64,000 nucleotides of DNA from Symploca sp. SIO1C2 (GCA_010672925.1 JAAHFP010000002.1:615244-679243), one strand, 5' to 3'; positions 43,398-53,252 are shown, counted from the stretch's first letter. Notes: generated by a model not told the origin, from the sequence alone. Translations and numbers: made by a program.

Positions 43398-44864
43398 ATG
43401 GCATCCATTCGCGAGCTGCATCAACAACTCATTAGTAAAGAACGCTCAGCTGTAGAAATCACTCAAGCAGCTCTGAACCGTATTCAGTCTCTAGAGCCAA
43501 AAATAAATGGCTTTTTGCATGTAACTTCAGAATATGCCCTAGAGCAGGCACGTCAAGTGGATGCCAAAATCGCTGCTGGAGAAGAAATTGGTCTATTGGC
43601 GGGGATTCCCATTGGTATCAAAGACAATATGTGTACCCAAGGAATTCCTACTACCTGTGCTTCCCGCATTTTGGAAAACTTTGTACCACCTTACGAGTCA
43701 ACGGTGACCCAAAAGCTCAAGGAAGCTGGAGCAGTGATGGTTGGTAAAACCAATCTAGACGAGTTTGCGATGGGTAGTTCCACAGAAAACTCTGCCTATC
43801 AAGTCACTAGCAACCCCTGGGATTTGTCCCGTGTTCCTGGTGGTTCTTCTGGAGGTTCAGCAGCAGTAGTAGCAGCGGAAGAATGTGTTGTTGCTCTTGG
43901 TTCTGATACTGGTGGCTCCATCCGTCAACCGGCTTCCTTGTGCGGGATAGTCGGTATGAAACCTACCTATGGTTTAGTTTCTCGTTACGGTTTAGTTGCC
44001 TATGCTTCTTCTTTGGATCAAATTGGTCCTTTAGCGGGAAATGTGGAAGATGCGGCAATTTTACTAGATGCGATCGCTGGTTATGATCCTAATGATGCCA
44101 CTAGTCTTAAAGTTGACCATCCTGACTACGCCAAATTACTCAAGCCCAGTCTTAAACCTAGAGGACAAATCAAGATTGGCATTATTAAAGAAACCTTTGG
44201 CAAGGGTTTAGACTCTGTAGTTGAACAAGCAGTAACCGCTGCCATAGATCAGCTGCAAAGTTTGGGAGCCGAAATTCAGGTGGTGTCCTGTCCTCGGTTT
44301 CGTTACGGCTTACCTACCTACTACATCATCGCCCCCTCAGAAGCATCAGCTAATCTGGCTCGTTACGATGGTGTTAAGTATGGCTTTCGGGAAGCTGACT
44401 CTGATAATCTCCTCTCCATGTACACCAAAACTCGCGCCGCTGGGTTTGGTGCAGAAGTCAAGCGCCGGATTATGTTAGGAACCTATGCTCTATCAGCAGG
44501 ATACTACGATGCTTATTACCTCAAAGCTCAAAAAGTTCGTACCCTGATTAAACAAGACTTTGAAGGAGCTTTCGAGAAAGTAGATGTTTTAGTATGTCCT
44601 ACTTCTCCCACAACAGCATTTAAAGCAGGGGAAAAGACAGAAGACCCCTTAAGTATGTACCTCTCTGACTTGATGACTATTCCGGTTAACCTTGCCGGTT
44701 TGCCAGGAATTAGTGTTCCCTGTGGTTTTGATGAGCAAGGACTACCGATTGGTCTACAGTTGATTGGTCAAGTTTTACGAGAAGATCAACTGCTTCAGGT
44801 GGCTTATGCCTATGAGCAATCGACTAACTGGCACTTTAAAAAACCGCAGTTGAAAGTGGTTTAG
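43398..44864 (+). CDS. gatA: Aspartyl/glutamyl-tRNA(Asn/Gln) amidotransferase subunit A
   Basis: The 488-residue amidase-signature protein shows [24 protein letters not shown] (catalytic Lys), [47 protein letters not shown] (cis-Ser and Ser nucleophile) and [24 protein letters not shown]. With GatB and GatC it releases ammonia from glutamine to amidate Glu-tRNA(Gln), an essential step in cyanobacteria. gatB and gatC are not adjacent, as is usual in this phylum. Confidence 0.97.
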   Translation: MASIRELHQQLISKERSAVEITQAALNRIQSLEPKINGFLHVTSEYALEQARQVDAKIAAGEEIGLLAGIPIGIKDNMCTQGIPTTCASRILENFVPPYESTVTQKLKEAGAVMVGKTNLDEFAMGSSTENSAYQVTSNPWDLSRVPGGSSGGSAAVVAAEECVVALGSDTGGSIRQPASLCGIVGMKPTYGLVSRYGLVAYASSLDQIGPLAGNVEDAAILLDAIAGYDPNDATSLKVDHPDYAKLLKPSLKPRGQIKIGIIKETFGKGLDSVVEQAVTAAIDQLQSLGAEIQVVSCPRFRYGLPTYYIIAPSEASANLARYDGVKYGFREADSDNLLSMYTKTRAAGFGAEVKRRIMLGTYALSAGYYDAYYLKAQKVRTLIKQDFEGAFEKVDVLVCPTSPTTAFKAGEKTEDPLSMYLSDLMTIPVNLAGLPGISVPCGFDEQGLPIGLQLIGQVLREDQLLQVAYAYEQSTNWHFKKPQLKVV

Positions 44865-45041
44865 TTTTGTTATTGGTTATTGGTCATTTGTCATTTGTCA
44901 TTTGTTCTTTGTCATACCAAATCTGGATTAAAACAACCGGTTTTGCTTAAATCTTCTTGTCCTTCTGCTATATAGTCTCTCGGTTGGTGTTCGCTATTGC
45001 TAAAATAGCTATAGTTGAATGCTTATGGGGAGACTATCGTC

Positions 45042-45713
45042 ATGATTGCCAGTGCGTCAATTGCTCAGGGTAAAGAAAAAATCATACCCCATCAAACAAT
45101 TCCACCTCTAGAAAATGGTGATAGGCTAACTCTGGCTGAGTTTGAGCATCGTTATAGCACCATGCCCAAGCTGAAAAAAGCAGAGTTGATTGAAGGAATT
45201 GTTTACATGGCATCACCCCTAAGAATTACCCAACATGGCAACCCCCATAGTTCAATTATTGGCTGGTTAATGGTTTATCAAGCTTACACAGCAGGGGTGC
45301 AATTAGGAGATAATTGTACAGTGCGCCTTGATGCAGATAATGAACCTCAACCAGATGCACTGCTAAGAATAGAAGAGGGAGGGCAATCAACTATTAGTGA
45401 AGATGGCTATGTCGAAGGTGCGCCGGAATTAATTGCAGAAATTGCCGCTAGTACCGTATCTATTGATGTACATGACAAACTGAAGGTTTACCGACGCAAT
45501 CAAGTACAGGAATATATTGTCTGGCGAGTTGAGGAGGGAGAGTTAGATTGGTTTCGCTTGGTGGAAGGCAAATATATTCAGCTAGTTGCGAATGAGGAAG
45601 GAATCATTAAGAGTGAAGTTTTTCCTGGTTTGTGGTTGGATAAACAGGCTTTATTAGCAGGAGATTTGGCTCAGGTATTAGCTGTATTGCAACAGGGGTT
45701 AAGTAATAAGTAA
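45042..45713 (+). CDS. Uma2-family endonuclease-like protein (DUF820)
   Basis: The 223-residue protein (ATG at 45042 with GGGGAGA upstream) shows the Uma2 layout: LTLAEFEHRYSTMPKLKKAELIEGIVYMASP, NCTVRLDADNEPQPDALLRI (acidic PDxL), PELIAEIAASTVSIDVHDKLKVYRRNQVQEYIVWRV (E-x-A with K). It is a PD-(D/E)xK-fold family strongly expanded in cyanobacteria, with unproven nuclease activity. It is flanked by repeats and stands alone. Confidence 0.9.
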   Translation: MIASASIAQGKEKIIPHQTIPPLENGDRLTLAEFEHRYSTMPKLKKAELIEGIVYMASPLRITQHGNPHSSIIGWLMVYQAYTAGVQLGDNCTVRLDADNEPQPDALLRIEEGGQSTISEDGYVEGAPELIAEIAASTVSIDVHDKLKVYRRNQVQEYIVWRVEEGELDWFRLVEGKYIQLVANEEGIIKSEVFPGLWLDKQALLAGDLAQVLAVLQQGLSNK

Positions 45714-45920
45714 TGAGTAATAAGTAATAAGCGCCTAACGGCGAATTAATAATTAAGAATTAAGAATTCATTGACTTAATCGCCGAAAAATAAGTCAGAA
45801 ACTAATCATATCAAGGGATTCAGACATGCCGTTGTCATTTTTAGTTTCTGAAGAGTAATAAGTAATATTAATTCTGGCTACATTGGGATAATATTCGTGA
45901 TGTAGGGGCGCAAAGCTTGC

Positions 45921-46134
45921 CATTGGTGTCAACTTAAACTTAGACATAGCTGGCTAGCTAGATTTCCTTGCCTCACCTTGGATTCAAATCCAAGGCTAAT
46001 AGCAAAAGTCCATTGAAATGGACTAAATTCTTCGGCTTCACCTTAAGTTTAGTCATCTAAAGATGACTTGAGCTATTAGCCTGGGGTTTGAACCCCAGGC
46101 GAGATAAGGGTTTCATCTTAAGTTGACACCAATG
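45921..46134. mobile_element. Inverted-repeat element, CATTGGTGTCAACTTAAG family, copy B
   Basis: Ends CATTGGTGTCAACTTAA and TTAAGTTGACACCAATG (17 of 17) bracket 214 bp. Internal hairpins include CCTTGGATT-caa-AATCCAAGG, GTCCATT-gaa-ATGGAC, GTCATC-taaa-GATGAC and GCCTGGGGTT-tg-AACCCCAGGC. The interior differs from copies A and C. The element sits inside a larger GTAGGGGCG inverted repeat, so it is nested. Confidence 0.75.
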
Positions 46135-46493
46135 CCACACGCTACGCCCCTACAGCCGCCCAAAAGTGTTTCTTCTATTTATAAAAGATGCGATCGCATA
46201 TCGACAAATTGCAGCAAATCCTATTTATACCGGATTTGGTATGATGGACTAATAAATTATCTCTGTTTGTGTCCAACCTACCCTATGAGGCGAGAAATCT
46301 GAAGGAGGAAATTGTTTATATGGCTACATTTTTTTTGCCATTACTAATAATAGCAAAAAGTAATTGGGATTGCAACAAATAGGGAACTGAACTGGCAAGA
46401 TGCCAGTTCCACAGAATGGAAAAAGCACTATCTCCCACCTCCTTCTACCTCGTCCCTCCGGTTCCCCTCCTGGGAGGGGTTAGGGGTGGGTTC

Positions 46494-46696
46494 CATTGGT
46501 ATCAACTTAAGCTACAACCATTGCCGATTTATGCTTTAGAGACGTTCTACTTCAACTGAGTGGGTAGCGTTACCCTACCTGATTAACAGTAAAAAGAGCC
46601 AGCGACAGCAGCATTCTCTTGCTCCTTTTCTCCTCCGCTCCTCCGCTCCTCTGCTCCCCATACTTCGAGCATTTTCAGCTTAAGTTGACACCAATG
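46494..46696. mobile_element. Inverted-repeat element, CATTGGTGTCAACTTAAG family, copy C
   Basis: Ends CATTGGTATCAACTTAAG and CTTAAGTTGACACCAATG (one mismatch). The right half, with CCAGCGACAG and CCCCATACTTC, matches copy A closely, while a TCCTCCGC run replaces its CCCCAGCTT run. There is no coding capacity. Confidence 0.75.
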
Positions 46697-46829
46697 AAAG
46701 CTTGTGCCCTCCAGTATGAGCCCGATAAAGGAATTTTTATTGATTACTAGGAAGCTGCAATAATTACTAAATAAAGTTTGTAGTTACAGTTGTCACTCCG
46801 TCAGGTTGATTCAATCTAAAATCTAAAAT

Positions 46830-49073
46830 CTAAACTATTAAAGATTGGTAAAGACTATCAAGCTTAGCCTTTTCCTCTGGAGGGATAGCGGTAAAGTGGA
46901 TGCAAAAACTTCCAGATGCTGCTGGTTGCTCCAAAACTTTGGCATAAATATCTTCACTAGCTTGTTCGGGAAGCTCCTGGTTTAACAAATTGAGCTTGAT
47001 GTTACTCAACCCTGGAGGTGTTTCTTGCTGTGGAGCATTGTCTAAGTTAATTACAGCTCCTTTGGCGGAAAGCTTGACTAAATTGCCTCTAAATACTGCA
47101 TCCCCCATATGCTTTCCTTCCAGGACTAGGTAGCGGATAGGAATAGCTTCTGCAAGATCTAAAAATTCTTCTTCTGCCTGAGTCAAAAATAAGTTGTAGT
47201 CTCCACCAATACCACCAACATCATAGATACTAATTGGTTGTTTTACCCCTTTTGGCAGTACTTCTTTTTCACCGTTAATCTTTAAAGGTGGTGTTAATTC
47301 TTTTAAGGTATATTCTGAAATAAGAATTTGGCCACCAATAGTATAAGATTCAATACGATAGGTTAGGTTCATCTGTCTACCAACTACACCGTATTTGGTA
47401 CGTTTCTCTGAACCGATATTCCCTACCACAACTTCCCCAGTATTAATTCCAATACCCATTTCTAGTTGCGGTAAACCTAACTCTTTCATCTTGGCGTTAA
47501 CAGGTTCCATAGCTAACTGCATGGCCACAGCGCAGGCAACTGCTCGTTCAGCATCGTCTTCCCTAACTGTGGGAGCACCGAAGAAAACTAAAATTCCGTC
47601 CCCCATAAACTCATCAATGGTTCCCCGATAAGAGGTAATTACATCTGCCATATATCCCAAATAGAAGTTGAGAATTTTCACTACTTCTTCAGGGGGTAAT
47701 CTTTCTGAGAGACTGGTAAATCCTCGTAAATCCGAGACTAGGATCGTGATTTTCCGCCTCTCTCCACCGAGAGATAATCCTTCTGGATTTTCTAGCAGCT
47801 TGGCTACTATTTCATCAGTAAGATAACGTCCAAAAGTCTTGCGAATATCTCCAGCACTACGGGCAATATAAGCGGTAACTGCGATCGCGGCTCCACCAAA
47901 TGCCAACAAGGGTGGTACTATCGGTATCCACCAACCCTGTAAAAAAGCCCCATAGGTACAGCCCAACAAAGCAGTTGCTGATAAAATTAGACTAGCTTGC
48001 TTATGGAAGGTGTTGGATTTCTGCTTACCCAAATAGCGAAATGTCCAAGTTAAAGTCGCACCAACTCCAGACCAGAACAATATCCACAACCATTCCCCAG
48101 GTTCTGACCAAGTTTGAATTAAAGGACGACTATCAAGGGCAGCACTGATAATCTGGCTAGTAAGATTAGCATGAACTTCTACCCCAGACATCGGTTCGGA
48201 AAGACCAAGCAAGCCACCACTATAGGGAGTAAAAAACACATCATTGAAACTGACTCCTACCTTACCAATCAAGATTACGCGATCGCGTCCCCAATCCGGA
48301 GGTAATTTGTCTTCGAGAACCTCTGTCAGCGAAACTGTAGGAAAATGTCTGTTGGGTCCGCGATAATTCAACAAGAGTTGGTAGTCACCAGCATCGGTAC
48401 GTACATAGCCCCCATCATTAGCTTCTAGGGGGGCAAATATCGCTTTTCCCAAACTAATTTTATACTCATCCACTGTTTCGACGGAAATGCCCATTGCATC
48501 TAGATAAAGCAAAGCCAGATAAAAACTCAAGCTATAGACTCTTTCTCCATCTTGAGTAGTTAAGTACAAAAAGCCACGCCGTACCTTGTTATCCGCATCA
48601 GAGACTAAGTCATTAGCTCCCACTTGCCCTAAAGCTTTGAGTACTGGTGGCGGATCAACAGTATCACGTCCTGGTTGCCCCGCTACTTTCTGGATACCAA
48701 CTAAATAAGGAGTAGATTCAAAAACTTCTTTTAGTTGCTCATAACCAGGTTCTACAGGAAATTCCCGATAAATGTCTAGACCAATTGCTCTTGGTTGCTG
48801 AGCTTTTAGTTTCTTGAGAAATTTAGCATAAACTTCATCAGAAATGATGGCATCTTCCAAGTTTTTTACATCAGCTTCGTTAATGCCAACAATGACAACT
48901 CGATTATCTGGTAATTCCGGGGGAGACAGACGCATATATAGATCAAACGCTGCCCACTCCCAAAGCTGCAAAAAACCAGCCAAACGCAGTAAGATTACTA
49001 ATCCTGTAATACTAGGAATGGCCAACCCGACAATACGCCATTGCCAAACAAAACTTTTTAACTTTGCCCGCAT
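46830..49073 (-). CDS. CHASE2-domain class III nucleotide cyclase
   Basis: The 747-residue membrane protein has an N-terminal helix (18-37), an extracytoplasmic CHASE2 sensor (about 40-315; VVIVGINEADVKNLEDA...PRAIGLDIYRE...RVILIGKVGVSFNDVFFTPYSG) and three helices (about 328-405). The class III cyclase domain (435-600) has metal-binding D448 (LVSDLRGFTS) and D492 (FMGDGILVFFG). The C-terminal region FRGNLVKLSAKGAVINL resembles a PilZ-like fold. It should convert ATP (or GTP) to a cyclic nucleotide in response to an external signal. The usual purine-binding Asp of the V.GD.VN motif is Arg (VVGRQMN), so substrate is uncertain. Confidence 0.9.
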   Translation of the reverse strand: MRAKLKSFVWQWRIVGLAIPSITGLVILLRLAGFLQLWEWAAFDLYMRLSPPELPDNRVVIVGINEADVKNLEDAIISDEVYAKFLKKLKAQQPRAIGLDIYREFPVEPGYEQLKEVFESTPYLVGIQKVAGQPGRDTVDPPPVLKALGQVGANDLVSDADNKVRRGFLYLTTQDGERVYSLSFYLALLYLDAMGISVETVDEYKISLGKAIFAPLEANDGGYVRTDAGDYQLLLNYRGPNRHFPTVSLTEVLEDKLPPDWGRDRVILIGKVGVSFNDVFFTPYSGGLLGLSEPMSGVEVHANLTSQIISAALDSRPLIQTWSEPGEWLWILFWSGVGATLTWTFRYLGKQKSNTFHKQASLILSATALLGCTYGAFLQGWWIPIVPPLLAFGGAAIAVTAYIARSAGDIRKTFGRYLTDEIVAKLLENPEGLSLGGERRKITILVSDLRGFTSLSERLPPEEVVKILNFYLGYMADVITSYRGTIDEFMGDGILVFFGAPTVREDDAERAVACAVAMQLAMEPVNAKMKELGLPQLEMGIGINTGEVVVGNIGSEKRTKYGVVGRQMNLTYRIESYTIGGQILISEYTLKELTPPLKINGEKEVLPKGVKQPISIYDVGGIGGDYNLFLTQAEEEFLDLAEAIPIRYLVLEGKHMGDAVFRGNLVKLSAKGAVINLDNAPQQETPPGLSNIKLNLLNQELPEQASEDIYAKVLEQPAASGSFCIHFTAIPPEEKAKLDSLYQSLIV

Positions 49074-49198
49074 AAAATTTAGGTATGAGGTATTAGGTGT
49101 TAGGTATTAGGTTACTCAAGAAAAAATAAGGTGGTAAGTACTCCATATATTAACCGGATTTGCATAACGCCTACCACCTATCACCTACCACCTACCAC
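49074..49198. repeat. Heptamer arrays (GGTATTA, CACCTAC)
   Basis: Between the cyclase and DUF928 genes lie GGTATTA/GGTGTTA units and a CACCTACC array. These are heptamer repeats of the same types seen at 11077 and 55548. Confidence 0.75.
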
Positions 49199-50128
49199 CT
49201 AATTAGCTGTGCAGCAATCAAGTAATTTTTCTTGAGTAAAATCTTCTAACCCTACTGAAGCTAAAAGTTCTTGCCATTCGTTGGGGTGAGCATCACTTAA
49301 CTGAGCAATGTTATCTATTGTTTCGTGCCAAATCTTAGCATTGGCATATACTAAGGCTTCAACATAGAGTTTGGCTTCCTCTGGAGATTGTTTCAAGCGC
49401 TCTAAGAGCTCTCTTTGTTCCGGAGATTGTCTCACCGTATTTAACAGATTCTGCAATTCTGGAGTTTGTCTGACACAAGAAAACAAACTTGGTTCCTCTG
49501 GGAATTGTAACAGGTTTTGTAAATCTGGAGCTCGTCTTACACAATCTAACTGTTTTTGTTGCTCGGAATTTAGTTGGGTACGTAGGAGCCACCCGTCAAC
49601 ATACTTATTTTCCTCTGAAAAATAATTCGTTGGATTACACATCAGCTTGAACTCCCAATGATACTCTTGCTTCACTTCTAAAGGAACAGTTTCAGGGATA
49701 GTAATTTTAACTATACCAGAAGTTTCTGGTGGGATAAATTCTGAGTGGTAAACTTCCTTTCCATTGTTGTCTCGGACAATAAATTTAGCAGATTTGGCAG
49801 TAGTTTCAGGAACAAAAACGAACAAACTGGGATTCTCAGCAATTGTTCTACTTGAATCCGTTATCGGAACCAATGCTTTTAAAGAAGTTTTCTCCGGTGT
49901 TTCATCTTCTTTGATACAAGAGGCTACCCCAATCCCCCGCGATCCCCCCCCTAGTGAAGAATTGATACGTTCTCTTTCCTTTGTATCATCTGGGAATTTA
50001 AGGCTGACTTCCCGCTGCGATTCCAATTGAGCTGGTGGCTGTGGTGGTAAACTAGCAACAGTTACTAATGTTGGAGAAAGTACAGCGGCCAGGGTTCCCA
50101 AAAATTGAAAATATTTTAATAAACTCAT
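49199..50128 (-). CDS. DUF928 protein with internal tandem repeats
   Basis: The 309-residue protein (start at MSLLKYFQFLG) has a signal-peptide-like N-terminus. The DUF928 core follows: LKALVPITDSSRTIAENPSLFVFVPETTAKSAKFIVRDNNGKEVYHSEFIPPETSGIVKITIP and YHWEFKLMCN...VDGWLLR. Between this and the family's C-terminal segment (LYVEALVYANAKIWHETIDNIAQL) is an inserted run of related units (CVRRAPDLQNLLQF, CVRQTPELQNLLNT, VRQSPEQRELLER, LKQSPEEA). It is probably periplasmic. It lies on the same strand just upstream of the CHASE2 cyclase, a pairing often seen in cyanobacteria as I recall. Confidence 0.8.
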   Translation of the reverse strand: MSLLKYFQFLGTLAAVLSPTLVTVASLPPQPPAQLESQREVSLKFPDDTKERERINSSLGGGSRGIGVASCIKEDETPEKTSLKALVPITDSSRTIAENPSLFVFVPETTAKSAKFIVRDNNGKEVYHSEFIPPETSGIVKITIPETVPLEVKQEYHWEFKLMCNPTNYFSEENKYVDGWLLRTQLNSEQQKQLDCVRRAPDLQNLLQFPEEPSLFSCVRQTPELQNLLNTVRQSPEQRELLERLKQSPEEAKLYVEALVYANAKIWHETIDNIAQLSDAHPNEWQELLASVGLEDFTQEKLLDCCTAN

Positions 50129-50732
50129 AATACAAATGTCTGGCTTTAGGGAATTGAAGTAACTCTTTGACAACTAAGCTTTTAGCTTTCCGCTTTAAAG
50201 CACTGCAAGAGTAGGCATTTTACTACAATTTTAGTCTGAGGTAGTATGTCTTTTTCCAGACATCATTCTGGCGGATTAAGTTCCTTGAGACAAGTTAGCT
50301 GGCTAGTTGGTGCTATCGCAATCAAGTGCCAAGGCAACTCCCTTTGAAAAATGTTTCATCACCAGGTTCTGAAGGTAGGATTATTCAGCGTTGTCTACTT
50401 CAATTTTGTAGATGTGCCTTCCACTTTTTTCAAGGGGGAAAAATACATTGCTTCCTAGTAAATTTCTCTGATGCAACCTAGGAAATTATGCTTGTGTTTA
50501 CAAAACTTTACAAAGTATTTGTTATGGTAAATCGGGAATTGGGAATTGGGAATCGGGAATTGGGAATTGGGAATTGGGAATTGGGGAATAGAGAACAAGG
50601 AGATTAGGAGCATCCCACGAATTGCATTACTTACGTGGGATGCAAGAATCATTAATAATTTGTCCAATGACCAATGACTAATCACCAATGACCAATGACC
50701 AATGACCAATGACTAATGACTAATGACCAAAA
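50129..50732. other. Intergenic region with heptamer arrays
   Basis: I see no gene in these 604 bp. It contains a GGGAATT/CGGGAAT array (50532-50585) and an AATGACC/AATGACT array (about 50665-50728). An AT-rich promoter-like segment near 50210-50230 faces the DUF928 gene. Confidence 0.6.
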
Positions 50733-52100
50733 CTACTTAATCCACACTGTTTTAATATTGACAAATTCCTGTATACCTTGAATTCCTAATTCTCGACCAT
50801 AGCCAGAACATTTGATGCCTCCAAAGGGTAAACGGGGGTCAGATTTAACTAAACCATTGATAAAGACAGCACCGGCTTCGAGTTCGTTAATCAGTCGCTG
50901 TTTCTCCTCTTCATCCGTTGTCCAAGCACTGGCTCCCAATCCAAAAGGTGTATTATTGGCTAATTCAATGGCAGCATCCAGGTTACTCACTCGGAATAGT
51001 AAAGCTACTGGACCAAAAAATTCTTCTTGATCAGCTGGTGTCCCGGTCGGAAAGTCCGTCAAAATAGTAGGAGGGTAGAAGTTACCAGGAAGGTTAGTTA
51101 GAGGTTTGCCTCCAGTGAGAACTTTGGATCCTTGTTCTATGCAAGCTTGGACTTGCTGGTCTAAGTCAGCGAGAATACCAGGAGTAGCTAAAGGACCGAC
51201 ATCGACCTCTTCTTCCATAGGATCACCAATTTTAAGGCTTTGGAATTTTTCCACTAAGCGTCGCTCAAATTCATCAGCAATCCCTTCAAGTAGGATAAAC
51301 CGTTTTGCTGCAATACAAGATTGACCATTATTGATCATCCTCGACGTTACTCCTGTGGCAACCGCTGCCTCTATATCCGCACTTTCTAGGACAATATAAG
51401 GGTCACTTCCCCCTAGTTCAAGGACAGTTTTCTTAATCTGTTTACCAGCAGCAGCAGCCAAACTTGCACCTGCGGCTTCACTACCAGTTAAAGTAGCTGC
51501 TTTGACTCGCGGATCATTAATCACCCCTGCTACTTGATCAGCACCGATTAGTAATGTTTGGAAAGCACCTTCGGGAAATCCAGCTTGTTTAATAATTTCC
51601 TCGATCGCCAAAGCACATTGGGGTACATTGGAAGCATGTTTGAGTAAACCGACATTTCCCGCCATCAGTGCTGGTGCGGCAAAACGGAACACCTGCCAAA
51701 AGGGAAAATTCCAGGGCATGACTGCTAAGATGGCTCCCAGAGGTTGGTAGCGCACAAAACTCTGGCTCGCATCGGTAGTTGCAGGAACATCTGCGAGAAA
51801 TTCAGCAGCGTTTTCGGCATAATAGCGGCAAACCAAGGCACATTTTTGTACTTCAGCGATTGCACCTTTGATGGTTTTACCCATCTCTGTGGTCATCAGC
51901 TTACCAAAGTTGACTTTGTCCTTCTCTAAAATATCTGCTGCCTGATTGAGCCATTGTGCTCTTTGGCTCATGGGTATTTGGCGGTATTGCCCAAAGGTCT
52001 GTTGCGCCAAAGCTAGCTTAGCTTCAATTGACTCTCCACTTATGGGCTCAAAAGTCTTGATTGTTACCCCAGTTGCTGGGTTAATTGTGGCGATCCCCAT
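50733..52100 (-). CDS. gabD: NAD(P)-dependent succinate-semialdehyde dehydrogenase
   Basis: The 455-residue aldehyde dehydrogenase shows AVMPWNFPFWQVFRFAAPALMAGN, TLTGSEAAGASLAAAAGKQIKKTVLELGGSDPYIVLESAD (catalytic Glu), NNGQSCIAAKRFI (catalytic Cys) and the SSADH-like ending VKSDPRLPFGGIKCSGYGRELG. It oxidises succinic semialdehyde to succinate, completing the open cyanobacterial TCA cycle with 2-oxoglutarate decarboxylase or the GABA shunt. The length of about 455 residues is normal for this subgroup. Cofactor preference is not assigned. Confidence 0.92.
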   Translation of the reverse strand: MGIATINPATGVTIKTFEPISGESIEAKLALAQQTFGQYRQIPMSQRAQWLNQAADILEKDKVNFGKLMTTEMGKTIKGAIAEVQKCALVCRYYAENAAEFLADVPATTDASQSFVRYQPLGAILAVMPWNFPFWQVFRFAAPALMAGNVGLLKHASNVPQCALAIEEIIKQAGFPEGAFQTLLIGADQVAGVINDPRVKAATLTGSEAAGASLAAAAGKQIKKTVLELGGSDPYIVLESADIEAAVATGVTSRMINNGQSCIAAKRFILLEGIADEFERRLVEKFQSLKIGDPMEEEVDVGPLATPGILADLDQQVQACIEQGSKVLTGGKPLTNLPGNFYPPTILTDFPTGTPADQEEFFGPVALLFRVSNLDAAIELANNTPFGLGASAWTTDEEEKQRLINELEAGAVFINGLVKSDPRLPFGGIKCSGYGRELGIQGIQEFVNIKTVWIK

Positions 52101-52198
52101 AGCACCTTCTCTCCTACCCCAAAGTATCTTGGGTACAGTTCACTTATTCTTAGCTTAACAATAAACAAGTCTATAGTTGTCATTTTGAAGTCAGAAGG

Positions 52199-52312
52199 CT
52201 CCGAGGAAGGAGCTGAGGAGCTGAGGAGCTGAGGAGCTGAGGAGCTGAGGAGCTGAGGAGCTGAGGAGTGGAGGAGCTGAGGAGCTGAGGAGCAGAGGAG
52301 CGGAGGAAGAAG
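52199..52312. repeat. 8-bp tandem array (agctgagg)
   Basis: About a dozen copies of AGCTGAGG run upstream of gabD, with a few CGGAGG and TGGAGG variants near the end. It is translatable in several frames but has no protein-family features. Confidence 0.8.
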
Positions 52313-52448
52313 AGAGAACGGATAATTTTTGGATACAAAGCTCAAGAAATCCCACCAAAAATTTCACCTCATCCAGGCAGAAGGCTCCGAGGCAGGAGGC
52401 AACAGATAACAACGCAATTTTGAGGGGACGAATAAAAATCATCAGTTC

Positions 52449-52515
52449 TCCCTTGTCTCCCTTGTCTCCCTTGTCTCCCTTGTCTCCCTTGTCTCCCCCA
52501 TCTCCCCATCTCCCC
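52449..52515. repeat. 9-bp tandem array (tctcccttg)
   Basis: Five to six copies of TCTCCCTTG are followed by TCTCCCCA variants. The same unit occurs near 28760 and, inverted (GACAAGGGA), inside the element at 18892. Confidence 0.8.
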
Positions 52516-52657
52516 ATACCCAAACCTACCTTCCGGCGGATGCCTCCACCAAAGGGAGTATCGGAGAAAAGGCAAAAAAATGTTTCATTTTACGGATTTT
52601 ATATTTATCTATGATAGAAATATAATATAATTAAGAGCTTCAGGGTTTCTAATTAAC

Positions 52658-52752
52658 CCCTAAGGCAAGACGAGAGCCGCCATATACTAACTACGCCCCA
52701 AGCAAAAGCACAAATCAGGGACGCTTGGGGAATGTCTCGTTCATTCTTAGGG
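52658..52752 (+). other. Candidate structured RNA leader (three nested stems)
   Basis: Three complementary segments are nested: CCCTAAG (52658) with CTTAGGG (52746), ACGAGA (52670) with TCTCGT (52735), and CCCCAAGC (52696) with GCTTGGGG (52723). They give an interrupted hairpin of about 95 nt ending 41 bp upstream of the response-regulator start. It could be a regulatory leader, a small RNA or an element end. Confidence 0.4.
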
Positions 52753-52793
52753 TGGAAGTAAGATAAAAATTGCAGGATTACCTTAAAAAAAGC

Positions 52794-53252
52794 ATGAAAT
52801 ATTCGAGTATTTCTACTTGTAGTGAACCAAAATTTAACAATGTTACAGCCGTGAAAGATTATACCATTAAACCGCCACTAGTTTTAGTCGTCGATGATGA
52901 CGAAGACAATTTACTGCTGATGACTCATGTTCTAGATCACTTGGGCTGTTCCTGGATCACTGCAGTTGACGGTATGAGTGCTTTGCAGAAAGCACAAACT
53001 GCTCAGCCAGCTTTAATTTTATTAGATATTCTCATGCCCCATATGAATGGTGCAGAAGTTCTAGCTAGGTTAAAGGAAAATTCCAAAGTTCAGAAAATTC
53101 CTGTGATTGCGGTAACGGCTTTGGCTAATACCTCAGAGCGAGAGGATATCATGTTGGCAGGCTTCGATGATTATGTGAGTAAGCCTTATATGCTAGAAGA
53201 AGTTGAAGCAGCACTGGAGCGTCATCTACGCCTACCAGCAGCCATGACTTAA
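52794..53252 (+). CDS. Single-domain response regulator
   Basis: The 152-residue protein has a variable N-terminus of about 34 residues and one receiver domain: LVLVVDDDEDNLLLMTHVL (acidic pocket), ALILLDILMPHMNG (phospho-acceptor Asp in LLDIL), VIAVTALANTS (Thr/Ala switch) and FDDYVSKPY (Lys). There is no output domain, so it acts through protein contacts in a phosphorelay (CheY-like). No histidine kinase is adjacent. ATG at 52794 is chosen over an upstream TTG. Confidence 0.9.
   Translation: MKYSSISTCSEPKFNNVTAVKDYTIKPPLVLVVDDDEDNLLLMTHVLDHLGCSWITAVDGMSALQKAQTAQPALILLDILMPHMNGAEVLARLKENSKVQKIPVIAVTALANTSEREDIMLAGFDDYVSKPYMLEEVEAALERHLRLPAAMT

Larger units (their letters stand above)
45714..46829. 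other. 1.1-kb gene-free region with two inverted-repeat elements
   Basis: I find no gene here. The region has TAATAAG heptamers at the left and an outer inverted repeat GTAGGGGCG ... CGCCCCTAC (about 45902-46154). Inside that lies copy B (45921-46134), followed by a stretch with two HIP1-like octamers, then copy C (46494-46696) of the CATTGGTGTCAACTTAAG family. The last 130 bp before the cyclase gene carry AATCTAA units. Confidence 0.65.

Noticed and set aside
45960-46110. tRNA-like T-loop sequences (gattcaaatcc, gtttgaacccc)
   Set aside because: They are halves of simple hairpins inside an inverted-repeat element, with no acceptor, D or anticodon arms around them.
52735-52775. Glutamine riboswitch (glnA motif) upstream of the response regulator
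   Set aside because: CGTTCATTC ... GGAAGTAAG resembles the core CGUUCA...GGAAGUAGG, but the 3' half of the closing stem (GAAGGAACG-like) is absent and the downstream gene is not nitrogen-related.
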